The translations under genes and the position numbers were made by a program. 8,090 nucleotides of DNA from Nonlabens sp. GTDB taxonomy: Bacteria; Bacteroidota; Bacteroidia; Flavobacteriales; Flavobacteriaceae. Location of the stretch: NCBI GenBank assembly GCA_030731685.1, contig JANQTO010000023.1, forward strand, positions 1 through 8,090. The letters are read 5' to 3'. The notes beneath the pieces are model-generated. The model had not been told where the DNA came from. It searched no databases and was given only the letters and a program-made list of their open reading frames with translations. Shown here one piece after another: positions 1 to 7,010 of the stretch. Each line of letters begins with the position of its first letter. Positions within the stretch are counted from its first letter, which is position 1.

Positions 1-168
1 GTCTTCTTGCTCAACGACCCGTATGCAGCAGAATGGATTCCCATGGTTGACGCGCACTGGGATGGAGCGATACCTGTAACCCTTATTAAATCTAAAACAC
101 AATCTCGCTTTTATAATCAAGAGTTCACCTATAGCGAACTTGAAAAAGCTTTAAAAACATTTCAATGA
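1..168 (+). CDS. TlpA-like thioredoxin-fold protein, C-terminal 55 residues (5' end outside window)
   Basis: Frame 1 is open from the first base to a TGA at 166-168 and encodes the last 55 residues of a protein that starts upstream of the window. The segment WDGAIPVT (local residues 20-27) has the form of the cis-proline loop of thioredoxin-fold proteins, with P25 as the likely cis-proline. The preceding WIPMVDAHW and the following strand and helix (FTYSELEKAL) are what I expect at the end of a TlpA/ResA-type disulfide reductase. The CxxC active site would lie upstream, so activity cannot be judged. The stop overlaps the ATG of the redoxin at 165 (ATGA), which suggests translational coupling and a shared envelope redox role. 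The fold assignment is fairly secure. The exact subfamily is inferred. Confidence 0.75.
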   Translation, partial: VFLLNDPYAAEWIPMVDAHWDGAIPVTLIKSKTQSRFYNQEFTYSELEKALKTFQ

Positions 169-842
169 AAAATCTAAAAATCACACTAGCAATATTATCA
201 ATTCTTACAATGAGTCTTTCATGTAAAGACGCAGCTAAAGAAGAACTTATTGCATTAAATGACAACACTGTAACAGTTGATAAATCGGTAGAAGAAGAAA
301 CCGTATCAGGATACGATATAGGCAGCGTCGCAACTGATTTTAAACTTAAAAATATTGACGGCAAGATGGTTTCTCTTGCAAATTATAAGAACGCCAAAGG
401 CTTTATCGTTATTTTCACCTGCAACCATTGTCCATACTCTGTAGCATACGAGGACCGTATTATTGCTATTGATAAAAAGTTCAAGGAAAAAGGTTACCCA
501 GTAATCGCCATCAATCCCAATAACCCGACCGCATATCCTGAAGACAGTTTTGACAATATGAAGGTACGTGCTAAGGAAAAAGGATTCACCTTTCCATATC
601 TTTTTGATGCTGGGCAACAAATCTATCCGCAATATGGCGCTACTAAAACACCACACGTTTTCTTATTACAAAAGGAGAATGGTAAGAACATCGTTAAATA
701 CATAGGAGCGATAGACGACAATCATAAAGATGCAGCCGCTGTTAAGAACACTTTTTTAGATAATGCAGTTACCGCATTACTTGAAGGAAAAGAGATTGAA
801 AATAAGAAAACAGTAGCAATAGGGTGCTCTATTAAGAAATAG
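165..842 (+). CDS. thioredoxin-like redoxin lipoprotein (AhpC/TSA-type, CNHC active site)
   Basis: The product has 225 residues. The N-terminus looks like a lipoprotein signal peptide: two lysines, a hydrophobic stretch (about 6-18) and SLSC, with C20 as the probable lipidated cysteine, though S17 at the -3 position makes the lipobox imperfect. A polar linker (about 21-50) leads into a redoxin domain (about 51-205). This holds FTCNHCPYS with the CxxC pair C86/C89, and KTPHVFLL with P163 as the likely cis-proline. The C-terminal AIGCSIKK carries a third cysteine (C221), a tail I recognise from this redoxin subfamily. The protein probably works in the periplasm or on a membrane as a thiol-disulfide oxidoreductase or peroxiredoxin-like protein. 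Its substrate is unknown. The ATG overlaps the stop of the upstream TlpA-like gene, and no Shine-Dalgarno sequence is visible. Confidence 0.88.
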   Translation: MKNLKITLAILSILTMSLSCKDAAKEELIALNDNTVTVDKSVEEETVSGYDIGSVATDFKLKNIDGKMVSLANYKNAKGFIVIFTCNHCPYSVAYEDRIIAIDKKFKEKGYPVIAINPNNPTAYPEDSFDNMKVRAKEKGFTFPYLFDAGQQIYPQYGATKTPHVFLLQKENGKNIVKYIGAIDDNHKDAAAVKNTFLDNAVTALLEGKEIENKKTVAIGCSIKK

Positions 843-886
843 AATTTGTAATGTAAATTTTGAGAACTGATTAACTGAAGGTGGAC

Positions 887-914
887 TATAGAGTATAGAT
901 TTTAGAATATAGAA
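887..914. repeat. degenerate 7-nt tandem array 1 (four units)
   Basis: Four consecutive heptamers can be read: TATAGAG, TATAGAT, TTTAGAA, TATAGAA. On the complementary strand they become TTCTATA, TTCTAAA, ATCTATA, CTCTATA, close to the TTCCAAA-type units of the arrays at 2237 and 7682. The array starts 44 nt after the redoxin stop codon. The rest of the 206-nt gap (843-1048) shows no convincing ORF or terminator hairpin. Confidence 0.6.
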
Positions 915-1021
915 TTTCAATAAAAAGTTGGAGGCTTTAAGACTGGCCAACATTTATTCTCTAATCGAACATACTCAAAAACACTCAGCAACCCAAAGAC
1001 TCACAAACCCACTAAGTTTCG

Positions 1022-1029
1022 TATTTTTG
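1022..1029 (+). promoter_or_regulatory. putative Bacteroidota -7 box for the rhodanese gene
   Basis: TATTTTTG matches the Bacteroidota -7 consensus TAnnTTTG at every defined position and ends 19 nt before the rhodanese ATG. That would give a short leader of about 13 nt, A-rich and without a Shine-Dalgarno motif. No TTG-type -33 element is evident at the usual distance, so this is a candidate only. It may serve both the rhodanese gene and kdsA. Confidence 0.45.
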
Positions 1030-1048
1030 CAGTCTTAAAAAACCGTAC

Positions 1049-1366
1049 ATGCAAGACATCACCAAAGAACAGTGGAAAGAACAAGTAGCAGCAAATCCAG
1101 ATGCTGTTATCCTAGACGTGCGTACGCTTGAAGAAGTAGAAGAAGGTATTATACCTGGAGCACTGCACCACGATATTCACAATCCACAAGGGTTTATGGA
1201 TGCCATCAATGCTATGGATGCTTCAAAAAGCTATTATGTTTACTGCCGTTCAGGTGGCCGTAGCGGTCAAGCTTGTCAGATTATGAACCAAATGGGTATT
1301 GAGAACACGTACAATCTCTTAGGTGGATTTAGCAATTGGGACGGCGACGTTGCAGAGCTTTCCTAA
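1049..1366 (+). CDS. single-domain rhodanese-like sulfurtransferase
   Basis: The product has 105 residues and is a stand-alone rhodanese domain of normal size. VILDVRTLEEVEEGIIPGA (about 20-38) is the typical first half of the domain, with D23 and R25 in the conserved DVR motif. YCRSGGRS (65-72) is the active-site loop with catalytic C66. LLGGFSNW (90-97) is the usual C-terminal motif. There is no signal peptide, so the protein should be cytoplasmic and carry persulfide sulfur on C66, as GlpE/PspE-like proteins do. The sulfur donor and acceptor cannot be told from the sequence. It lies 45 nt upstream of kdsA on the same strand with no terminator between them, so co-transcription is possible but no functional link is evident. 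Confidence 0.92.
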   Translation: MQDITKEQWKEQVAANPDAVILDVRTLEEVEEGIIPGALHHDIHNPQGFMDAINAMDASKSYYVYCRSGGRSGQACQIMNQMGIENTYNLLGGFSNWDGDVAELS

Positions 1367-1411
1367 ACAGTTTTTATAACCTTCTATCCTACTCCTTTAA
1401 AAAACTAGCAC

Positions 1412-2230
1412 ATGAATCTTTCTAAAATACCGCAGCTTAAACATCTAGATGCAAATAACTTTTTCTTACTCTCTGGGCCTTGTGCTATAGAAAGTGAAGA
1501 AATGGCACTACGCATTGCAGAGCAAGTGGTTCGTATCACAGACGATTTAAAGATTCCATATGTATTTAAAGGTAGTTTCAAAAAAGCAAACCGCAGTCGG
1601 GTAGATAGCTTTACCGGCATAGGTGACGAGAAAGCATTAAAAATTTTACGTAAGGTGTCTGAGACTTTTAAAGTTCCTACGGTAACAGATATTCATGAAA
1701 TAAGTGATGCCGCAATGGCTGCCGAGTATGTAGACATCCTACAAATCCCAGCTTTTCTAGTAAGACAAACAGACCTTGTAGTCGCCGCTGCCGAAACCGG
1801 TAAAGTCGTGAACCTCAAAAAAGGCCAGTTCATGTCTCCAGAAAGCATGAAACACGCCGTTGCAAAAGTTACAGACTCAAACAACGAGCAAGTAATGATT
1901 ACGGACCGTGGTACCATGTTCGGTTACCAAGATATGATTGTAGATTTTAGAGGTATTCCCACCATGCGTGAATACGCGCCTACCGTACTGGATGTCACAC
2001 ACAGTTTACAGCAACCCAATCAAACCAGTGGAGTAACAGGTGGCAGACCAGACATGATAGAAACCATAGCCCGCGCAGGTATCGTTAACCACGTGGACGG
2101 TTTGTTTATAGAAACACATTTTGACCCGTCAAATGCAAAAAGTGACGGCGCAAACATGCTTGACCTTAAACATCTGGAAGGATTGCTTACTAGGCTTGTC
2201 GCTATTAGGCAGCTTTTAAATGGGTTTTAA
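1412..2230 (+). CDS. kdsA: 3-deoxy-8-phosphooctulonate (Kdo-8-P) synthase, metal-dependent class
   Basis: The product has 272 residues, the usual KdsA length. The enzyme condenses phosphoenolpyruvate with arabinose-5-phosphate to Kdo-8-phosphate, the precursor of the Kdo sugar that links lipid A to the LPS core. It is a cytoplasmic TIM-barrel protein. Family motifs include LLSGPCAIES (19-28), FKGSFKKANRS (52-62), TDIHE (92-96), QIPAFLVRQTDL (111-122), KKGQF (136-140) and DVTHSLQ (194-200). The four metal ligands known from the Aquifex aeolicus enzyme appear to be present: C24, H197, E234 (FIETH) and D245 (KSDGAN). C24 is the residue replaced by Asn in the metal-independent E. coli enzyme, so this copy belongs to the metal-dependent class. 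The start gives the expected N-terminus, a short extension before the barrel. Confidence 0.97.
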   Translation: MNLSKIPQLKHLDANNFFLLSGPCAIESEEMALRIAEQVVRITDDLKIPYVFKGSFKKANRSRVDSFTGIGDEKALKILRKVSETFKVPTVTDIHEISDAAMAAEYVDILQIPAFLVRQTDLVVAAAETGKVVNLKKGQFMSPESMKHAVAKVTDSNNEQVMITDRGTMFGYQDMIVDFRGIPTMREYAPTVLDVTHSLQQPNQTSGVTGGRPDMIETIARAGIVNHVDGLFIETHFDPSNAKSDGANMLDLKHLEGLLTRLVAIRQLLNGF

Positions 2231-2236
2231 ATAAAA

Positions 2237-2264
2237 TCACAAATTCCAAATCACAAACTCCAAA
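2237..2264. repeat. degenerate 7-nt tandem array 2 (four units)
   Basis: Beginning 7 nt after the kdsA stop codon, four heptamers follow in register: TCACAAA, TTCCAAA, TCACAAA, CTCCAAA. This is also two copies of a 14-mer differing at one base (TCACAAA followed by TTCCAAA or CTCCAAA). The array lies in the 124-nt convergent gap between kdsA and the GH25 gene. I see no hairpin followed by a T-tract in this gap, so the transcription stop for both sides is not apparent. Confidence 0.6.
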
Positions 2265-2354
2265 TAATCGTTTCAAATTTTGAAGCCGTCATAAATAGAT
2301 ATATCCAAATGGCCTCTAGGAACTGTAACTGCGCCTATGGTTTAAAGCTAACAA

Positions 2355-3122
2355 CTATTCAACAAGCAGCTGCTCAAACTCTAAAAAACTTCCTTTAAAA
2401 ACATTCCCATCTACTGGTTTTTCAATTCCCTTCACGGGTAGAGCGTCTGTGTATTGCCAAAAACTCCAGTCAGCAAACGGCGCCTCTACATTACCGTAGT
2501 TTGCAATCCACAAACGGTCATATTCTTCAAAATAAGTGTCTGTTGCTAAGTAATCATTATAAAATGCATCACCTGTGTAAACAATGGGCATTACACCATA
2601 ATGCGCTTCTAAAATTCCTAAAAAGTTTTTTAGACCTACACGCCAGTTTTCTTGACTTTGGCTTTTAGGTAATTCCTCTATATCCAGCACGGGTGGTAAA
2701 TCACCCTTTTTTAAGGTTACGGCACTTATAAAATGAGCAGCTTGCAGTGCACTGTTCTTATCGCTGTGGTAGTAATGGTAGGCACCTTTTACAATGCTGT
2801 GTGAAGTCGCTCCGTTCCAGTTACGATTAAACTGTGTGTCTTTTAGGAGCCCTGCAGTCGCTCTTATAAATGCAAAATGAATGGTTTTAGTCGTGTCAGG
2901 ATGTTCTAATGCGCTCCAGTTTATGCGTTCTTGATAATGTGAAACATCTATTCCGTGCAACTCGTAAGCACTTATTGCAGCACGTTTATAAGACTCGTCT
3001 ACACGCACGCGTCGCTGTATTTTTTTGTAAATAGAAACCAGTTCCGTCTCATATTTTAGACCCACCACAACCGTTGCAACAAAAGCCAGCAACAGCACAA
3101 AACGCAGTTTACCAATTCTCAT
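2355..3122 (-). CDS. membrane-anchored GH25 family lysozyme-like muramidase
   Basis: The product has 255 residues. One N-terminal hydrophobic helix (about 7-22, after MRIGKLR) acts as an uncleaved anchor or signal, followed by a basic linker (32-48) and a GH25 barrel (about 55-250). GH25 signatures are HGIDVSHYQ (56-64, D59), FAFIRATAG (83-91), GAYHYYHS (113-120), PPVLDIEE (143-150) with the DxE acidic pair D147/E149, PIVYTGDAFY (179-188), WIANY (205-209), WSFWQYTD (219-226) and VDGNVF (237-242). The family cuts the MurNAc-GlcNAc bond of peptidoglycan, so a role in wall remodelling on the periplasmic side is likely. The usual KATEG motif is RATAG here, so its glutamate is lost while D147/E149 remain. 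The ATG overlaps the stop of the DUF1801 gene by 4 nt. Confidence 0.93.
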   Translation of the reverse strand: MRIGKLRFVLLLAFVATVVVGLKYETELVSIYKKIQRRVRVDESYKRAAISAYELHGIDVSHYQERINWSALEHPDTTKTIHFAFIRATAGLLKDTQFNRNWNGATSHSIVKGAYHYYHSDKNSALQAAHFISAVTLKKGDLPPVLDIEELPKSQSQENWRVGLKNFLGILEAHYGVMPIVYTGDAFYNDYLATDTYFEEYDRLWIANYGNVEAPFADWSFWQYTDALPVKGIEKPVDGNVFKGSFLEFEQLLVE

Positions 3123-3490
3123 GTGGTTTTCCTTTTTGCAGCAGTGCGCAACTGTTCCAGTTCTTGCAAAGTCTCAATGACAACAGCATCATCTATCGCC
3201 TCCAGCTCATAATAACGCAGAGAACGCATCATTTTACGGTTTTCGCCAGCTACTAAAACACCGTGGGAATCACTTAGTAAATTCCCGTATGCAAGTCCTA
3301 AATCTACAAAGGTCTTGCGGTAATTAAAAAAGCAAAACATGGTTTTCTCGTCTAGATAATAGAACGGTAAATGCCATTTAAATTTTAATTGCGCGCTAGG
3401 ACATGCAGCTTCAACCAGCATTTGCAGGTGCAGCATAATGGCCCTAAAAGGCTCGGGAGCGCGGTCTATATATTCCAGGGCCGGATTCAT
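3119..3490 (-). CDS. DUF1801 domain protein (YdhG-like)
   Basis: I chose the ATG at 3490, giving 123 residues beginning MNPALEYIDRAPEPFR, the usual family start. A longer in-frame start at 3544 would add 18 residues (MLLLVTLSRKRN...) that translate the intergenic palindrome and resemble no family member I know. Family motifs include the N-terminal EYI..APEPFR, KFKWHLPFYYL (34-44), the aromatic FCFFNYRK (51-58), FVDLGLAYG (60-68) and MMRSLRYY (87-94). DUF1801 proteins are small, cytoplasmic and have no established biochemical function. The stop codon overlaps the start of the GH25 gene (ATGA), so the two are probably one transcription unit, though that does not make this a wall enzyme. Confidence 0.88.
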   Translation of the reverse strand: MNPALEYIDRAPEPFRAIMLHLQMLVEAACPSAQLKFKWHLPFYYLDEKTMFCFFNYRKTFVDLGLAYGNLLSDSHGVLVAGENRKMMRSLRYYELEAIDDAVVIETLQELEQLRTAAKRKTT

Positions 3491-3512
3491 GGTAGCAAGG
3501 TAGTGAGGATTC

Positions 3513-3528
3513 CGCTTTCGCGAAAGCG
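3513..3528. repeat. perfect 16-bp palindrome CGCTTTCGCGAAAGCG
   Basis: The sequence equals its own reverse complement over 16 bp and is much more GC-rich than the surrounding gap. It lies between the divergent DUF1801 and tricorn-homologue genes, 22 nt upstream of the DUF1801 ATG and 54 nt upstream of the protease ATG. It has no loop, so it is better read as a dimer-protein binding site or a dispersed chromosomal motif than as a hairpin terminator. It occurs once in this window. My recollection is that similar motifs are frequent in several marine flavobacteria, but I cannot verify that here. Confidence 0.7.
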
Positions 3529-3557
3529 TAACAAGCAACAACAAACAGAATATTTCT

Positions 3558-3565
3558 TACCTTAG
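3558..3565 (+). promoter_or_regulatory. weak -7-like box upstream of the tricorn homologue
   Basis: TACCTTAG matches TAnnTTTG at five of the six defined positions and ends 17 nt before the ATG at 3583, the spacing expected for a short Bacteroidota leader. No -33 TTG element is visible at a suitable distance. This is a tentative call. Confidence 0.35.
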
Positions 3566-3582
3566 ACAAACCTAAAAACAAC

Positions 3583-6500
3583 ATGATGAAAAGCTATATT
3601 TTACTATTACTAACCGCGATTCCGGCACTGGCACTTGCACAAGGTACAAAGTTGCTACGGCAGCCTACCATACATGGCAACGACGTGGTATTTATTTATG
3701 CAAACGACCTGTGGAAAAGTAGTATTAACGGTGGCGACGCGGTGCGACTCACCAGCGATACGGGCTATGAACTGAGTCCGCATTATTCAAATGACGGCAG
3801 TATGATTGCGTTTTCGGCGCAATACGATGGCAATTTTGACGTGTTTGTAATTCCAGCAGCTGGCGGCACTCCTAAACGACTTACCTATCACCCAGCAAGC
3901 GATTTTGTTCAAGGCTGGACACCAGACGGCAAGGTGCTTTTCAGGTCAGACCGCGAGGGAAAACCTACCGAAACAACGCGCTTTTTCACCATAGGTACAG
4001 ATGATGCTTTTCCTACTGCACTGCCGCTTAAACGCGCTGCATATGGCGAGATTTCAGAAGATGGAACCTATATAGCCTACACGCCTATTACCTCATGGGA
4101 TTCTGAATGGCGCAATTACCGCGGTGGTCAGGCCATGCCCATATGGATTGTGAATATGAAAACAAACGAACTGCAAACCACAAGCCAGCCTACTAAAGAG
4201 CGCCACCTAGAACCTGTGTGGCACAAAGGTGTGGTTTACTTTATATCAGAACGCGATTACACAAGCAATATATGGTCGTATGACCCAGCCACCAAAATCG
4301 AGAAACAGCATACATTCCACAAAAAATTTGACGTTAAAAGCCTCGATGCCGACTCCCAAAATATCATCTACGAGCACGGTGGCACTTTGAAAATATTGAA
4401 TCCAGCCACTGGAACTATTAAGGAGCTTGAAATTACCGTACGTGCAGACCTTAATTTTTCAAGACCACGATGGGAAACCGTAACCGGCCGTAATTTATTA
4501 AACCCTAATTTATCGCCGCAAGGGCAACGCGCCTTGTTTGAATATATAGGTGAATTATTTACCGTTCCTAAAGAAAACGGCTCGTGGCGTAACATTACAA
4601 ACAGTCCTGGCGTTGCAGACCGCAATCCTATATGGTCACCGCAAGGCGATAAAATCGCATGGTTTAGCGATGCAAGCGGCGAGTACAGCATGGTCATCGC
4701 AGACCAGTTTGGTGAGAACCAGCGTAGCATAGACCTACCAGAACCTACCTTTTACTTTAAACCAGACTGGTCACCAGACGGTAAGCACATTGCTTATACT
4801 GACACGCATTATAACATATGGATACTCAACGTTGATAGTGGTAAAACCAGCATAGTCGCGACAGATTCCTATGCGCACCCTAATCGCTCTATGAACCCAG
4901 TATGGTCACCAGACAGCAAGTTTATCGCCTATGCACGACAGCAACAGAGCCATTTTAAAGCAATTTTTGCCTACAACGTTGACACAAAAAAGACGATTCA
5001 ACTAACGGACCCTATTGCCGACGCTATCACGCCAGTATGGGACGCATCGGGAAAATATTTATACACGCTTGCAAGTACAGACTATGGACTGGCTTCTGGA
5101 TGGTTAGACATGAGTTCGTATGACCCTAAAACCACGCGTTCACTGTATGCTATCGTACTTTCAAAAGACGGCAAAGCCCCTAACCTACCAGATTCTGATG
5201 AGGAAAAAGCTGCTGCAAAAAAAGATGAGGATGACAGCAAAAACAAAAAGTCCAAGAAGAACGATGATGATAAAAAAGACAATCCAGCCGTAACAGTAGT
5301 TATAGACGAAGAAGGTATTTATGACCGCGCCATCGCTATGGATTTACCTGCGCGCAATTATGTAGCACTAGCCATGGCAGCAAAAAACTTTGTGCTTGTC
5401 GCTGAAAGTGTTCCTAACGAAGATGGTTTAGAAGTACACCTGTACGACATTAAAAAACAAAAAGCAGAGTCGTTTGCAAGCGGCATAAGTAGCATGACTT
5501 CATCAAGTAATGGTGAACATGTACTGCTAGATAAAAGCGGCTCATGGAGCATTCAAGAAACTAAGGGAAAAGCAGACCTCTCTAAAAATGCTATTAAAAC
5601 AAACATGCAACTGCTCGTGGACCCACAAGCAGAGTATCCGCAAATATTTAAGGAAGGCTGGCGTTACATGCGTGATTTCTTATATGTAGATAATCAGCAT
5701 GGCGCACCTTGGGACGAAGTTTATGAATGGTATGCACCATGGATACAGCACGTACGTCACCGCAGCGACCTCAACTATGTTGTGGACATTATGAGTGGCG
5801 AGATTGCCATAGGTCACAGTTATGTTTCTGGCGGAGATATGCCTGATGTTAAGAATGTTCCCGTAGGATTACTAGGTGCGGATTTAGAACGTACGTCAAC
5901 TGGTTACAGAATCTCCAAAATTTACGGCGGTGAACGCTGGAATCCAGAGCTCAACGCACCTCTAGATTTACCAGGAACAGGAGTTAACGAAGGTGATTAC
6001 ATTCTTGCTGTTAACGGTATGGAACTTACCATGAGTAAAAACCCATATCAGTTATTTGAGCAAACAGCAAATAGAGAAATTAACCTCACTGTGGCGAGCG
6101 ACGCAACTGGTAAAAACAAAAAAACAGTCGTTGTAAAACCTATTTCTAGTGAGCGTGGCCTGCGCAATATAGATTGGGTTGAGTCTAACCGTCGTAAGGT
6201 AGATGAACTTTCGGGCGGTAAACTTGCTTACGTATATGTTCCGAATACCAGTGGCCCAGGATTCACATCGTTTAATAGGTATTACTTCGGACAGCAAGAT
6301 AAAAAAGGTGTCATCATAGACGAGCGTAATAATGGCGGCGGTAGCGCTGCAGACTATATGATAGACATTATGAACCGCAAGCCTATGGGTTATTTCAATA
6401 GCAAAGCGGCAGACCGCAGACCATGGACCACGCCTATGGCTGGGATTTTCGGCCCTAAGGTCATGATTATAAATGAGCGTGCTGGCTCAGGTGGCGACTT

Positions 6501-6855
6501 GTTACCGTATATGTTCAAGCAACAAGAACTAGGTCCTATCGTAGGAACGAGAACTTGGGGTGGACTTGTAGGAACTTGGGACACGCCACCATTTATAGAC
6601 GGTGGTCGTATGGTGGCACCACGTGGTGGATTTTATGATTTAGACGGTAATTGGGCTGTGGAAGGTGAAGGCGTTTCACCAGACATAGAAGTTATTCAAG
6701 ACCCAAAATCAACCATAAACGGTAACGACCCACAACTAGAACGCGCAGTAAAAGAAGCGCTTGAACTACTTAAAACACAAGAGTACACATTAAAACCAGA
6801 ACCAGCCGCACCGGTGCGATGGAAGCGACCAGCTGGTTATAAGACAGATAATTAA
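3583..6855 (+). CDS. secreted tricorn protease homologue (S41 family, PDZ domain)
   Basis: The product has 1090 residues, close to archaeal tricorn protease. A signal peptide (1-19, ending ALALA before QG) sends it to the periplasm or outside, unlike cytoplasmic tricorn. Residues about 25-285 and 300-670 are beta-propeller regions with PD40-type units such as SPHYSNDGSMIAFSA, NPIWSPQGDKIAWFS, KPDWSPDGKHIAY and NPVWSPDSKFIAY. A lysine/acid-rich insertion lies at about 535-567. A C1-like segment (680-755) carries H745 in IGHSYVSGG, a PDZ domain follows (about 758-855), then the S41 core (about 860-1065) with NERAGSGGD (nucleophile S969) and AVEGEGVSPD (E1027). By comparison with tricorn S965/H746/E1023, the serine, histidine and glutamate are kept, while tricorn S745 is glycine here. 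It probably degrades oligopeptides. A second ATG directly follows the first, so the start may be 3586. Confidence 0.95.
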   Translation: MMKSYILLLLTAIPALALAQGTKLLRQPTIHGNDVVFIYANDLWKSSINGGDAVRLTSDTGYELSPHYSNDGSMIAFSAQYDGNFDVFVIPAAGGTPKRLTYHPASDFVQGWTPDGKVLFRSDREGKPTETTRFFTIGTDDAFPTALPLKRAAYGEISEDGTYIAYTPITSWDSEWRNYRGGQAMPIWIVNMKTNELQTTSQPTKERHLEPVWHKGVVYFISERDYTSNIWSYDPATKIEKQHTFHKKFDVKSLDADSQNIIYEHGGTLKILNPATGTIKELEITVRADLNFSRPRWETVTGRNLLNPNLSPQGQRALFEYIGELFTVPKENGSWRNITNSPGVADRNPIWSPQGDKIAWFSDASGEYSMVIADQFGENQRSIDLPEPTFYFKPDWSPDGKHIAYTDTHYNIWILNVDSGKTSIVATDSYAHPNRSMNPVWSPDSKFIAYARQQQSHFKAIFAYNVDTKKTIQLTDPIADAITPVWDASGKYLYTLASTDYGLASGWLDMSSYDPKTTRSLYAIVLSKDGKAPNLPDSDEEKAAAKKDEDDSKNKKSKKNDDDKKDNPAVTVVIDEEGIYDRAIAMDLPARNYVALAMAAKNFVLVAESVPNEDGLEVHLYDIKKQKAESFASGISSMTSSSNGEHVLLDKSGSWSIQETKGKADLSKNAIKTNMQLLVDPQAEYPQIFKEGWRYMRDFLYVDNQHGAPWDEVYEWYAPWIQHVRHRSDLNYVVDIMSGEIAIGHSYVSGGDMPDVKNVPVGLLGADLERTSTGYRISKIYGGERWNPELNAPLDLPGTGVNEGDYILAVNGMELTMSKNPYQLFEQTANREINLTVASDATGKNKKTVVVKPISSERGLRNIDWVESNRRKVDELSGGKLAYVYVPNTSGPGFTSFNRYYFGQQDKKGVIIDERNNGGGSAADYMIDIMNRKPMGYFNSKAADRRPWTTPMAGIFGPKVMIINERAGSGGDLLPYMFKQQELGPIVGTRTWGGLVGTWDTPPFIDGGRMVAPRGGFYDLDGNWAVEGEGVSPDIEVIQDPKSTINGNDPQLERAVKEALELLKTQEYTLKPEPAAPVRWKRPAGYKTDN

Positions 6856-6881
6856 GTACTTGAAACATGTATAGTTAATTC

Positions 6882-6912
6882 AAAAGACCTTCAAAAATGA
6901 AGGTCTTTTTTT
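6882..6912 (+). terminator. strong intrinsic terminator after the tricorn homologue
   Basis: A perfect 12-bp stem (AAAAGACCTTCA, 6882-6893, with TGAAGGTCTTTT, 6898-6909) encloses an AAAA loop and runs into a T-tract at 6906-6912. It starts 26 nt after the protease stop. Its A-rich upstream arm would let it also work in the opposite direction. It separates the protease transcript from the membrane-protein/regulator module. Confidence 0.93.
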
Positions 6913-7010
6913 ATTACGATTACACGTGATTGAGGTCACCTGAAAACCAACCATTGCAAAAGCACTAAAAATAATTCCGGAAAAACTTTCACAAGAATAT
7001 AAAATAAATT

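Noticed and set aside
306..656. 116-codon open frame on the minus strand inside the redoxin gene
   Set aside because: It lies opposite a well-supported gene, shows no recognisable domain, and has the composition of an antisense shadow.
887..914. Possible CRISPR-like or direct-repeat array
   Set aside because: Units are 7 nt with no unique spacers, and no cas genes are nearby. The other two arrays have the same form.
2272..2284. TTCAAA-T-TTTGAA inverted repeat in the kdsA/GH25 gap as a terminator
   Set aside because: A one-base loop cannot form a hairpin, the arms are only A/T-rich hexamers, and no T-tract follows.
4368..4730. 120-codon minus-strand frame inside the tricorn homologue
   Set aside because: It is antisense to conserved propeller repeats and the product resembles no family.
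5185..5283. Lysine/aspartate-rich stretch of the protease as a frameshift or a foreign insertion
   Set aside because: The frame is intact on both sides and homology resumes at once. Charged low-complexity linkers at this place are usual in bacterial tricorn homologues as far as I recall.
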